Positions 9,736 to 20,639 of a stretch of DNA of 64,000 nucleotides are shown piece by piece. The stretch is from positions 250,204-314,203 of the forward strand of contig VTPC01089958.1 in the NCBI GenBank assembly GCA_011009095.1, read 5' to 3'. Both the position numbers and the translations under genes were made by a program. The notes under the pieces were generated by a model. The model saw only the letters and a list, made by a program, of their open reading frames with translations, was not told the DNA's origin and did no database searches. This stretch comes from Ignelater luminosus (lineage: Eukaryota > Arthropoda > Insecta > Coleoptera > Elateridae). The stretch's first letter is position 1; each line of letters opens with the position of its first letter.

Positions 9736-12700
9736 CTTACCAACATGAGGCCTGAAATGCGATCGTTAACGTAAGAATTGATTCTTCTAAAAACGCTTAT
9801 TGTATAGCCACAAAAGGATGTAAAGGCAAAATCCTACTTTTGGCCTCCCACAGGTGACGTTGCGTTATAGAGCGTAGAATTAATGTTTAATGACATTCAG
9901 TTTATCAAAGAAGAGTAACGTTTTGAATGAGAAATGGACAATAGAAAGACATGAAAACAAGAAGTGTTTTTATTGAGTAATAGACACTTCTACTTACCCT
10001 ACTTCACTCTTTCAATGAACACCAGCAGCGGCACAAATATACTTTTTACCATAAGCTCTGTTACAAACTTCACGTTAACAAGCAGCCTGCTTACATCTGT
10101 GGTAACATCAACATGAATGGCGTGCCAATGAAAACTATATGGTTGTAATTGCCATTTACAAAACCAAGAAACCTTTTCAAGTTTTCAAACTTCGGTTAGA
10201 ACGACTGAAGGCACAACATCATGTTCCTAAAGTCGCAAATTTCAATTTCGATGTCATGTCTTATCAGGGATTAGCGTTTCACGGTCAAACAATAACCTGA
10301 CGTCGTCTTTAAAAGAAATCCAATAAATAAGAGAAGAGCTGCTCGTCTAATAGCATGCGAACGAACACAAAAACATCATCATCTAGTAGTAGCACAATTA
10401 TCAAAACGGCAAGATTAATGCTCAGTGATCTGTCTTATGAGGCAAAGAAAAAAATGCATAAGGTGCAGAGAAGTTATCTTCCATCCTCCGTCATGAGTTG
10501 GTAAAGTGTTTGTCACCAGTGTCACGCCTTTTTGTTTTTGTAAAGATTAATGCTCATGCGTGTTTATATCAACAAAACATGCCACAAGCAATTTATTCTG
10601 ACGATACAATTCAGCCCTCGCCTAATAAATCAACACTACTTAAGAGTGGTTGCGAAAAAGACACTTCTGCTTTTCATTAGTGGCGAGAGATTAGCCTTTG
10701 GGCCTGTCGAAAGCGTCAGAGCAATTTAGACAACCTGAAAAGATTTTTTCATAAATGTAGAAGTTTGGTGATAGCACTGTGGCCAAAGCGCATCATGTAA
10801 ATAAATCATTTGATCCGAAAAGTGAATATTTTGTTTTATCATTCTTCGAAGTTGATGATAGAACGTTATAGATACTTGATTAACATCGATCACATCTTTA
10901 AGTTTTGAGATTTGTTAAGTTGGAAATGATATCAAAGAGTCGAAGAGTTCATTTCTTCTTTTGACTTGGCAATCAGATTTCACTTATTAAGTTTCTAAGC
11001 AAATTTATGATGTTTATGTATATGTTTATTACCCTAAAGAAATTTAAAGCCTTATCTCGGAAAAAAGAAAAATTAAAAGGATCTGGCAGCGCATTAAAGC
11101 TCCATCTGATAAAACCAAACTAAACAATACTACTCAACAACTCTAAAGAGAAATTCAAGGAATCAAGGATGAATCGGTTAGTATCTCTCTAACAATGACA
11201 GCTAAACTGTTTATTCTCTCTGGGGAGCCAGTAAAAGATCAAAAGTCCAATTTTGCAAAATCTCCCAATCAGAAATCCACTTGGGAATTGGGCAAAAAGT
11301 AACTTACGGACGGCTAATAAATTTGCTGAATATCTTGAACAAACATTTCAGCCAAATTAGATTAGTCACTCTAAAAGAAGCGGCCAATGAAGTTAAAGGA
11401 AACATCAATTCCGGGAAAGCACTTGCGTTTAATTTAGTTGGCAGGGAGATCCTAAAACAATTCCCTAGGATGGCCATAGTAAATCTGACTTATTTTATCA
11501 ATGCCTCGTTTAGATTGAAATATGGAAAACAGCAGAGGTCACAATGATTTTCAAATCTGGAAAACAGCGAAAAGAAGTGTCATCATACAGGCTGATTTCT
11601 TTACTCCCTGTAATTTCAAAGCTATACGAGAAGCTATTACTGAAAAGGATTATTCCCCTTATCGAAGCTAAAAAACCTGATAGTATCACACCAAATTGGA
11701 TTTTGACAAAGCCATTCTACCATAGAATTACGGACATAATAGAGAGATCACTGGAAGAGAAGAAAGTTTGATCTGCTGTCTTCCTTTCGATAAAGTGTAA
11801 CATGATAGAGCTTTTAGAGTTAATCAGTAAGAAGCTTACTCAGAAATAAAAGAGATCAATGCAGGAGTAGCAAAAGGTAGCATGTTAGGACCAGTCCTGT
11901 ACTTACTATACACTAATGATGTTCCTGAACTAGCAAGCAGCAAGAAAACTTCAAACATCTACTAACAAATTTAATAATCGGACTAAACACTGGCGAATTA
12001 AATCAAACAAAGAGAAATATGTACAAAATCAATTTTGCAAACAAAAAAAAGAACAGCACGTTCCTCTTAGTGTAAATAATACTCAGATACCACACGCAGG
12101 TGCAGCAAAACATTTGGGTATTACCTTAGACGCTAGGCTACGTTAAAAAGAAAAGAGAAGAGTTCGGCATCAGGTATAAAAAAATGTATTGGCTCTTGGA
12201 AAGACAATCCACTCTGTCAATCTAGCTGAGGTGTTGTGCCAGTAAGAGTAATTTAGACATCATTCAGCGATTCCAAAATAAAGTGCTAAGAAACGTTGTC
12301 AATGTGCTTGGTACTACAGGAACGGTGACCTCCATAGGAACCTGGAAATCGACACTGTTGATAAGACCATTGAAAAATCTGCCAAGAATCACGAACAACG
12401 ATTTCTTCAGCACGTCAATGTTGAGGCCATCCAGCTCTTTGACAATTTTATGTTCTTGTACAATATATACATTGCTGTGGATAGCTTATTTTTTAGTCTG
12501 AATCTGTGATAATTAAATTATTTCCCGTTTTTTAAAAAGCAAATATTAAAAGACCAAATAAACTAGTTGAAAGATTTAATATAAATAATGAATGACACTC
12601 TTTATATCACTTAAAAGCACATTACAAAATAAGCAATGTGAATTAGGTCAATCGGAAAAATTAACTTTAATAAACTTCACATCGGTTATGCAAAGTAATT

Positions 12701-13068
12701 AAAATATTTGGGACAATTTAGTTAGGTAATTCACATGAGCATGCTTATATAATGGTTCTTTGTTTTCAAAATTTATAAATAGAAGTTTACAGGATTATTA
12801 AGCGTGATTGAAATTAGACAGTCACGCCGAGTAGCAATTAATTGATTTTGAATTGTATGTGAAGTGGTTGGAAATTTTGTGTATCATCAAGTGATGTTAA
12901 AAGTTAGAGAAGTTTAATCAAAATTAAATTGCAAATAAAAGTGTTGCGTTTTCATTCCAATTTTGGATAATAAACAAAAAAGCAGGAAGTCTTTAAAATG
13001 GAATTAACCTCGCAATATATGTATATTTATGTACTATAAATGTAAGAGAACAGACACTTGGCTTTATT
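9736..13068 (+). repeat. Duplicated block, copy A
   Basis: From 9736 the sequence matches 13469 onward base for base over long stretches, at a shift of 3731-3732. Both copies contain the end of the decayed satellite, an unassigned stretch (about 9960-11020), a Jockey fossil, and the same AT-rich tail ending in GGCTTTATT. Copy A stops at the assembly gap. Copy A lacks a 14-bp stretch near 12144 that B keeps, lacks an approximately 80-bp stretch present in B after GTGGATAG, and has its own approximately 35-bp insertion near 12520-12560. Confidence 0.9.
11030..12455 (+). mobile_element. Jockey-clade non-LTR retrotransposon fossil, copy A
   Basis: The plus strand in shifting frames reads a Jockey-type endonuclease-RT linker (RKKRKIKRIWQRIKAPSDKT), then LKREIQ-like and TADK-like pieces. 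The reverse transcriptase fingers follow (VTLKEAANEVKGN, MIFKSGKQRKEVSSYRLISL with LPVISKLYEKLLLKR next), then HRITDIIERSLEEKKVCSAV at the first catalytic box. Later come a VPQGS-like GSMLGPVLYLLYT (about 11880), PLSVNNTQIPHAG and LGITLDARLR (about 12065-12140), and the thumb region DIIQRFQNKVLRN (about 12255). Many stops and frameshifts and the loss of the FADD segment show it is dead. No 3' tail could be set with confidence. Confidence 0.85.
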
Positions 13069-13468
13069 NNNNNNNNNNNNNNNNNNNNNNNNNNNNNNNN
13101 NNNNNNNNNNNNNNNNNNNNNNNNNNNNNNNNNNNNNNNNNNNNNNNNNNNNNNNNNNNNNNNNNNNNNNNNNNNNNNNNNNNNNNNNNNNNNNNNNNNN
13201 NNNNNNNNNNNNNNNNNNNNNNNNNNNNNNNNNNNNNNNNNNNNNNNNNNNNNNNNNNNNNNNNNNNNNNNNNNNNNNNNNNNNNNNNNNNNNNNNNNNN
13301 NNNNNNNNNNNNNNNNNNNNNNNNNNNNNNNNNNNNNNNNNNNNNNNNNNNNNNNNNNNNNNNNNNNNNNNNNNNNNNNNNNNNNNNNNNNNNNNNNNNN
13401 NNNNNNNNNNNNNNNNNNNNNNNNNNNNNNNNNNNNNNNNNNNNNNNNNNNNNNNNNNNNNNNNNNNN
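13069..13468. other. Assembly gap, 400 Ns
   Basis: Exactly 400 ambiguous bases separate the two copies of the duplicated block. The round length suggests an estimated gap. Open frames reported across it have no meaning. Confidence 0.98.
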
Positions 13469-16400
13469 TTACCAACATGAGGCCTGAAATGCGATCGTTA
13501 ACGTAAGAATTGATTTTTCTAAAAACGCTTATTGTATAGCCACAAAAGGATGTAAAGGCAAAATCCTACTTTTGGCCTCCCACAGGTGACGTTGCGTTAT
13601 AGAGCGTAGAATTAATGTTTAATGACATTCAGTTTATCAAAGAAGAGTAACGTTTTGAATGAGAAATGGACAATAGAAAGACATGAAAACAAGAAGTGTT
13701 TTTATTGAGTAATAGACACTTCTACTTACCCTACTTCACTCTTTCAATGAACACCAGCAGCGGCACAAATATACTTTTTACCATAAGCTCTGTTACAAAC
13801 TTCACGTTAACAAGCAGCCTGCTTACATCTGTGGTAACATCAACATGAATGGCGTGCCAATGAAAACTATATGGTTGTAATTGCCATTTACAAAACCAAG
13901 AAACCTTTTCAAGTTTTCAAACTTCGGTTAGAACGACTGAAGGCACAACATCATGTTCCTAAAGTCGCAAATTTCAATTTCGATGTCATGTCTTATCAGG
14001 GATTAGCGTTTCACGGTCAAACAATAACCTGACGTCGTCTTTAAAAGAAATCCAATAAATAAGAGAAGAGCTGCTCGTCTAATAGCATGCGAACGAACAC
14101 AAAAACATCATCATCTAGTAGTAGCACAATTATCAAAACGGCAAGATTAATGCTCAGTGATCTGTCTTATGAGGCAAAGAAAAAAATGCATAAGGTGCAG
14201 AGAAGTTATCTTCCATCCTCCGTCATGAGTTGGTAAAGTGTTTGTCACCAGTGTCACGCCTTTTTGTTTTTGTAAAGATTAATGCTCATGCGTGTTTATA
14301 TCAACAAAACATGCCACAAGCAATTTATTCTGACGATACAATTCAGCCCTCGCCTAATAAATCAACACTACTTAAGAGTGGTTGCGAAAAAGACACTTCT
14401 GCTTTTCATTAGTGGCGAGAGATTAGCCTTTGGGCCTGTCGAAAGCGTCAGAGCAATTTAGACAACCTGAAAAGATTTTTCATAAATGTAGAAGTTTGGT
14501 GATAGCACTGTGGCCAAAGCGCATCATGTAAATAAATCATTTGATCCGAAAAGTGAATATTTTGTTTTATCATTCTTCGAAGTTGATGATAGAACGTTAT
14601 AGATACTTGATTAACATCGATCACATCTTTAAGTTTTGAGATTTGTTAAGTTGGAAATGATATCAAAGAGTCGAAGAGTTCATTTCTTCTTTTGACTTGG
14701 CAATCAGATTTCACTTATTAAGTTTCTAAGCAAATTTATGATGTTTATGTATATGTTTATTACCCTAAAGAAATTTAAAGCCTTATCTCGGAAAAAAGAA
14801 AAATTAAAAGGATCTGGCAGCGCATTAAAGCTCCATCTGATAAAACCAAACTAAACAATACTACTCAACAACTCTAAAGAGAAATTCAAGGAATCAAGGA
14901 TGAATCGGTTAGTATCTCTCTAACAATGACAGCTAAACTGTTTATTCTCTCTGGGGAGCCAGTAAAAGATCAAAAGTCCAATTTTGCAAAATCTCCCAAT
15001 CAGAAATCCACTTGGGAATTGGGCAAAAAGTAACTTACGGACGGCTAATAAATTTGCTGAATATCTTGAACAAACATTTCAGCCAAATTAGATTAGTCAC
15101 TCTAAAAGAAGCGGCCAATGAAGTTAAAGGAAACATCAATTCCGGGAAAGCACTTGCGTTTAATTTAGTTGGCAGGGAGATCCTAAAACAATTCCCTAGG
15201 ATGGCCATAGTAAATCTGACTTATTTTATCAATGCCTCGTTTAGATTGAAATATGGAAAACAGCAGAGGTCACAATGATTTTCAAATCTGGAAAACAGCG
15301 AAAAGAAGTGTCATCATACAGGCTGATTTCTTTACTCCCTGTAATTTCAAAGCTATACGAGAAGCTATTACTGAAAAGGATTATTCCCCTTATCGAAGCT
15401 AAAAAACCTGATAGTATCACACCAAATTGGATTTTGACCAAGCCATTCTACCATAGAATTACGGACATAATAGAGAGATCACTGGAAGAGAAGAAAGTTT
15501 GATCTGCTGTCTTCCTTTCGATAAAGTGTAACATGATAGAGCTTTTAGAGTTAATCAGTAAGAAGCCTACTTAGAAATAAAAGAGATCAATGCAGGAGTA
15601 GCACAAGGTAGCATGTTAGGACCAGTCCTGTACTTACTATACACTAATGATGTTCCTGAACTAGCAAGCAGCAAGAAAACTTCAAACATCTACTAACAAA
15701 TTTAATAATCGGACTAAATACTGGCGAATTAAATCAAACAAAGAGAAATATGTACAAAATCAATTTTGCAAACAAAAAAAAGAACAGCACGTTCCTCTTA
15801 GTGTAAATAATACTCAGATACCACACGCAGGTGCAGCAAAACATTTGGGTATTACCTTAGACGCTAGGCTACGTTGGAGGGCTCACGTTAAAAAGAAAGG
15901 AGAAGAAATATATTGGCTCTTAGGAAGACAATCTACCCTGCCAATCTAGCTGTGGTGTTGTGCCAGTAAGAGTAACTTAGACATTATCTAGCGATTTCTA
16001 AATAAAGTGCTAAGGAACATTGCCAATGCTGCTTGGTACTAGATATAGTGACCATAACAGAAATCTTGAAATGGACACTGTTAATAAGACGACAAACAAC
16101 GATTTCTCTAACTCTTTGACAATGCGGATCTTGTCAGGTGACTCAAGAAGAAGAACCTTTTTGAGTTGGTTAAGTGAAAAGCTAGGACGGACATATGTTG
16201 ATTAGATTGTAATGTTAATGAAACATCTTATCAGATGTTTTAATAAGAAAAAAATATTTATGTTCTTGTACAATATATACATTGCTGTGGATAGCAATGA
16301 TGATTGAATGAATTTAAGAAAATCTTTAATTTATCCAAAATTCTAAGACTTCAACTGTTATTCTGGTTATTTTTTAGTCTCAATCTATGATAATTAAATT

Positions 16401-16912
16401 ATTCCCCAAGTTGAAAGATTTAATATAAATAATGAATGACACTCTTTATATCACTTAAAAGCACATTACAAAATAAGCAATGTGAATTAGGTCAATCGGA
16501 AAAATTAACTTTAATAAACTTCACATCGGTTATGCAAAGTAATTAAAATATTTGGGACAATTTAGTTAGGTAATTCACATGAGCATGCTTATATAATGGT
16601 TCTTTGTTTTCAAAATTTATAAATAGAAGTTTACAGGATTATTAAGCGTGATTGAAATTAGACAGTCACGCCGAGTAGCAATTAATTGATTTTGAATTGT
16701 ATGTGAAGTGGTTGGAAATTTTGTGTATCATCAAGTGATGTTAAAAGTTAGAGAAGTTTAATCAAAATTAAATTGCAAATAAAAGTGTTGCGTTTTCATT
16801 CCAATTTTGGATAATAAACAAAAAAGCAGGAAGTCTTTAAAATGGAATTAACCTCGCAATATATGTATATTTATGTACTATAAATGTAAGAGAACAGACA
16901 CTTGGCTTTATT
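13469..16912 (+). repeat. Duplicated block, copy B
   Basis: This is the second copy of the block at 9736-13068, in direct orientation. Identity is close to complete from 13469 to about 15880 and again from about 16405 to 16912. In between the copies differ by many substitutions and indels. Copy B continues past the shared GGCTTTATT into unique sequence leading to the PDE11 exon 1 region. Confidence 0.9.
14761..16205 (+). mobile_element. Jockey-clade non-LTR retrotransposon fossil, copy B
   Basis: It has the same Jockey RT fossil as copy A, with the same inactivating stops in the fingers region, so the element was already broken before the two copies arose. Copy B keeps RWRAHVKKK (about 15873-15900), which A has lost between two ACGTT repeats. 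It also reads further in the thumb/C-terminal part (SDHNRNLEMDTVNKTTN, about 16040-16095), where it differs most from A. Confidence 0.85.
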
Positions 16913-17679
16913 TTTGTTCTAACTGTTAAGCGTATGAGCTCTTTTGGAAAAAAGATAAAAAGAATTAAAATGGTTTTTAGACATTTTATAAAACGTCAGG
17001 GTACAGTTACAATTTATATAAAAAATTTAAAATTAAACCTCCAGCTCTTTTCTGTAAAAAATGCATCAGTCGCTACTGGCTCACACAAATGCCTTTTGTG
17101 AAGTAGGTACTAAATATTTGCTTTCTGTGTCACGTTATTTCAATGGGGAACCTACTTCAAATAAAATATATTCAAATGTTGCCGTCAGGAAAGACTAAAA
17201 ATGGCTGAAAAAAAAAGGAAACAAAGGTAGTAATATTTCAAATTCTTTTGTTGCACTTATTACTACTTACAAGTGTAACAGTCGCATTTGTTTAGTGAGA
17301 TATGGGTTTGAACAAGGAACTGTCGAGTTAGACTTGTGTTTAGTAGTACTAAAAATGAAGTGATAGTCATTGAAATGTCCAAAATTGGAAATGTTTGGCA
17401 CAATTTGAAAAACAAACGTTACAAATTACAGTAACAACCTGGATGGTTGGGCAATAAAGAAGGATTATGTTTTGAATCATTTGAACACCTGTGAATGTAG
17501 GGTTTATTTGTATAAACCGCTTACTGAATTATACATGACATAAACACATATGCGTCACATACACTTGAACAGCAAAAACGAATTAATTTTAATTAGTTGA
17601 TACCGCTCTGCAAATAAAATACCTGTGCCACGGTGGGTTATAATAATTCCAATAATATAAACTTACTATTTACAAAAGG
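16913..17679. other. Region upstream of PDE11 exon 1
   Basis: AT-rich sequence with no recognised coding sequence or transposon. It may contain the promoter and 5' untranslated exon of the phosphodiesterase gene, but no TATA box or initiator could be assigned with confidence. Confidence 0.4.
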
Positions 17680-17727
17680 GATTATGACGTGGAAAATGAT
17701 AATAGTTCTAATAAAATTATGCAAATA
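17680..17727 (+). promoter_or_regulatory. Segment shared with the decayed satellite, with CRE-like and octamer-like words
   Basis: This 48-bp stretch matches 8649-8696 at most positions (TATTATGACGTGG..., then TAATAGTT.TAATAAAATTA and TGCAAATA). It contains TGACGTGG at 17685-17692, a cAMP-response-element-like word, and a perfect ATGCAAAT octamer at 17719-17726, about 135 bp upstream of the first ATG of PDE11. A regulatory role is inference from position and word content only. Confidence 0.3.
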
Positions 17728-17859
17728 CAAAGTTTTAAAAATAAATAATTTATTAATGCATTATTTTAGAGGTCTCCTTATTTAATAATGCAATGATAAA
17801 TAATAATATCGTGCTAGTAAATAAAGTTTTAGTTGACTAGTTGTTGTGTTGATAGTAGA

Positions 17860-17971
17860 ATGTATCCAGTTAAAGTTTTTAATAAAACCCTTGTTACAGG
17901 ATCTCCGATAATCAAAAATGATGTTACTTCCTCGACTACGCACTCTTCAACCATGGCATCGCAAATCACAG
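17860..17971 (+). CDS. Pde11: PDE11-type phosphodiesterase, candidate first coding exon
   Basis: An ATG at 17860 follows an in-frame TAG at 17830-17832. It opens a 37-residue peptide that ends MASQIT with one base of the next codon before a strong donor (ACAG then GTGAGC at 17972). That single base G joins CT of the exon at 39075 to make Ala, giving MASQITADQVSEFLRSHPDF, a natural PDE11-like N-terminus. A second in-frame ATG at 17953 sits in a better start context (ACCATGG) and would give a shorter leader. The peptide is rich in Ser and Thr and has no domain. Support is from splice phase and continuity, not from homology of the exon itself. An alternative upstream exon cannot be excluded, and other isoforms may start elsewhere. 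Confidence 0.6.
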
Positions 17972-19127
17972 GTGAGCTCATTTTAACTTCCAGGTACTAC
18001 CTTAAATATTTTAAAAACTTCTTATCGTAATAATTTTAAAGTCATCTGTTAATGATTATAATTGAAAAGCAAGTTCAACAGAGAATTATTAAAACAAAAA
18101 AGCGAGTTTACTTAGTGTTACTAGTCTACTTACCCTATTAATTTATATAGTGAAGTCCGTACAAACTTTGAACAAAATAATTTTTGCAAGCGCATTTGAC
18201 TAAGACAGAGCTTTTGAACTGAATATCCCAATATTCTACACTAATTCATAACAGAACTAATGAGAATAAATTGATGGAGGGCATTTCACACCACAGACAA
18301 AGATTTAATCTTAAATATTTTCTTAACCTCACTGTTTGATTAATCATAATCATACATTATCAATCTTCTTTACTGCAGATCGTGACTTTTAACTATTTAG
18401 TTACTTACATCAGACTTAGAATGTGGTATGTATCATCGTTTATTGAGTTTATTTACCTATTTAATTTTATACAACAAAGTGGTTATTACAAAAGCGAAAG
18501 CTCGCGTTGACAGGGGGATTTGAGATCTTGGAGAATCATGGAGATTCTTGAAGAGGTGCTATTGATAGTTGCTACTGGTTACTGCTGCTACTTTTGCTAG
18601 CTGAATGGGCTTACTAAACTCACTGAGGTTGCCAATTTGGTGATCTTGTCTCCAAATCTGGAGATTTTTAATATCCATTTGAGACTCCAGTAATTATATA
18701 AAGAAAAGTCTCAGAGCTGGTGAAATAATCACCTGGTTTTAGAGATTTCTAGTGATTTTAAATCACATCGATTTTCTTTGAACTGACAATTTGTTACACT
18801 TTTTAGATTTATTTTAGATTGTAATTAGATTACCTTTGCGTGCGACATCTAGCACAGTAACTACTGACTAATGAGAATATATTCTGTAATCGTATTCGAT
18901 AGTTAATTTGCTAATCGTACAAAAAGTACGTCCAGAATTTACAAACATGCGATGTTGCAAATCGTACTTAGGGACTTACAGATATAGGTTTTTATAAAGT
19001 CACTACATGTCTGAAAAATCTGGAAAAACGCTGGAAATTTCAAAGAAAAACGCTGGAAATTCTGGGAAAACTCTAGAAGTCTACTTTTAACACTCCAAGA
19101 CATCAAGCAATTAACAGATTACTAGTT
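17972..19127 (+). other. Start of PDE11 intron 1
   Basis: Intron 1 runs from the donor at 17972 to the acceptor AG at 39073-39074, about 21.1 kb. This first part shows no recognisable element. A loosely repetitive GGAGATTYTTG/GGAAATTCTGG wording occurs at about 18520-18750 and 19010-19080. Confidence 0.5.
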
Positions 19128-19910
19128 CGGAATTATCATCAGGCTTCTCGAGCGTACGTCTGTTGGACCTTTTGAATTTCTCAGGTCTACCGGATCTCTC
19201 GAGTCCGTCGGGCCGTCCGACCTCGTTAAATCTATTGGACTTGTTGGCTCTTTGGGCCTGTCAGGTCTATCAGGCTGTTCGGATCTCTCGGGTCCGTCGG
19301 GTCGTTTAGGCCTGTTGAAAATTTTGGACTTCACGGCCCTCCGGGCCTCTCGGGTCTGTCAGATCATTCTGGTCCGATGGACCTTTCGATTTCTTGGCCC
19401 TTCGGGTCTATCGCGCCGATTTCTCGAGCCTGTCAGATCTCTAGGGCTTGTCGGGCCCGTTGACCTTTTAGACTTCACGGTCCTTCGGGCCTCTCGGGTC
19501 TATTGCGCTGTTTGGATCTCTCCGGGCGTTTGAGTCCGTTAGACCTTTTAGACTTCTCGGTCGTTCGGGCTTTTTTATCGGGCCGTTTAGGTCTGTGGGA
19601 CGCTCGAGCCGATCAAGAAGTTACCGGGTTTTCTTCGGACCACGTCAGGTAGAACTCTGGACGGGCCGAGATTTCTAGGTCTGACCCAGCCCGGCCCAAC
19701 TGGGGATAAGCTTGATGAGGCCCGAAGAAGACCCGATAACTTCTTGATCGTCCCGACAGAGAAATCCAAATGGCGAAAAGTCAGAAAGGTTCAACAGGCC
19801 CAAAAGCCGAAAAGTCCAAACGGCCCAGCAAGCCCGAACTGTCCGACAGATCCGAGTAGTCCAAAAGGCCCGACAGGGCTGAAAGGTCCGACAGGCTCCA
19901 ACAGCTCAAC
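19128..19910. repeat. Foldback-like inverted repeat with 9-bp-unit arms
   Basis: The left arm (about 19128-19609) is a run of variants of a 9-bp unit such as TCTCGGGTC, TGTCAGGTC and TTCGGGCCT. The right arm (about 19751-19910) carries the complementary wording (AAAGTCCGACAGGCCCAAAA). Between them lies a clear inverted repeat: 19610-19638 and 19722-19750 match as reverse complements at 27 of 29 positions, separated by 83 bp. Because the unit is 9 bp, the translation shows collagen-like Gly-x-Pro triplets (SPKGPTGLKGPTGSNSS on the plus strand), which I regard as a by-product and not a collagen gene. Confidence 0.75.
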
Positions 19911-20639
19911 ATTTCGGTTTTTTGTCTTTCAGTTAAATAACATTAAATTAATAGATAACAACACACAACGATAAAGGGATAGAAAATTGGATACTGTCGG
20001 AAAATTGTCAACTACAACTGTTTTATAATATTCGTTAACTGCTTATTTAACTACTTTGATGATTATTGATTATCAGTATTCTTTTGATCAGCCAAGTTTC
20101 CATTAGAACGACTAATAGGTAGATAACACAAAAGTTATTATAAAGCGACGTTTCTGACAATAGAAGTGCCCCTCTCTACCCATATTGCGTTCCTAGTTAC
20201 GCTACTGGCATAATTGTATGCTTACCGTCCGGAGAATTTTTTAAAGAATCAGAATCTGTAAGAAAAAATGAGGGTTGTTCTTAAAAAAATTGATGATGTC
20301 ATCGGTGGTAAGGGTGGGAAAAAATGAAAATCATTCGAGTAGATGACGCACTGGAAAATAAGGTTGACGTATCTGAAAATTTTGGCCTCAGATGCACAGA
20401 GAATTTTTTATTTAAACCGTTCCACAGCCGGCGTTCGCACTGTATATTTTTTACTAGAGAATGTTTTTGTTTTATCAAAGAATTTTGGTATTATTGTGTT
20501 TTTGTTCGATGTCTGTATGTTTGTATTACTGTTTCTGTTTTTGCTTTATTTGTATCTAAAATTTCTTTCAATAAATTTGAAGAATTCTGGTGATTTTTAA
20601 TGCGTTAAATTGGGAATTTTGCTTACGTCTTGTTGGCAA
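19911..20639. other. Intron sequence, unassigned
   Basis: No family recognised. Two overlapping open frames at 20324-20600 are T-rich and hydrophobic, and resemble no known protein. Confidence 0.4.

Noticed and set aside
10498..10680. A 60-codon frame identical at 14230-14412 as a conserved gene
   Set aside because: The identity reflects the DNA duplication of the whole block, not protein conservation; no family or start context.
12993..13487. Open frames spanning 13069-13468 and 40464-40747 on both strands
   Set aside because: They consist almost entirely of unknown bases in the assembly gaps.
19252..19974. Collagen-like open frames (Gly-x-Pro triplets)
   Set aside because: They follow directly from the 9-bp repeat unit, occur on both arms of the inverted repeat, and have no splice or start support.
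20324..20600. Two overlapping hydrophobic open frames as a membrane protein
   Set aside because: T-rich sequence gives Phe/Leu/Val-rich frames in any reading; no start context or family.
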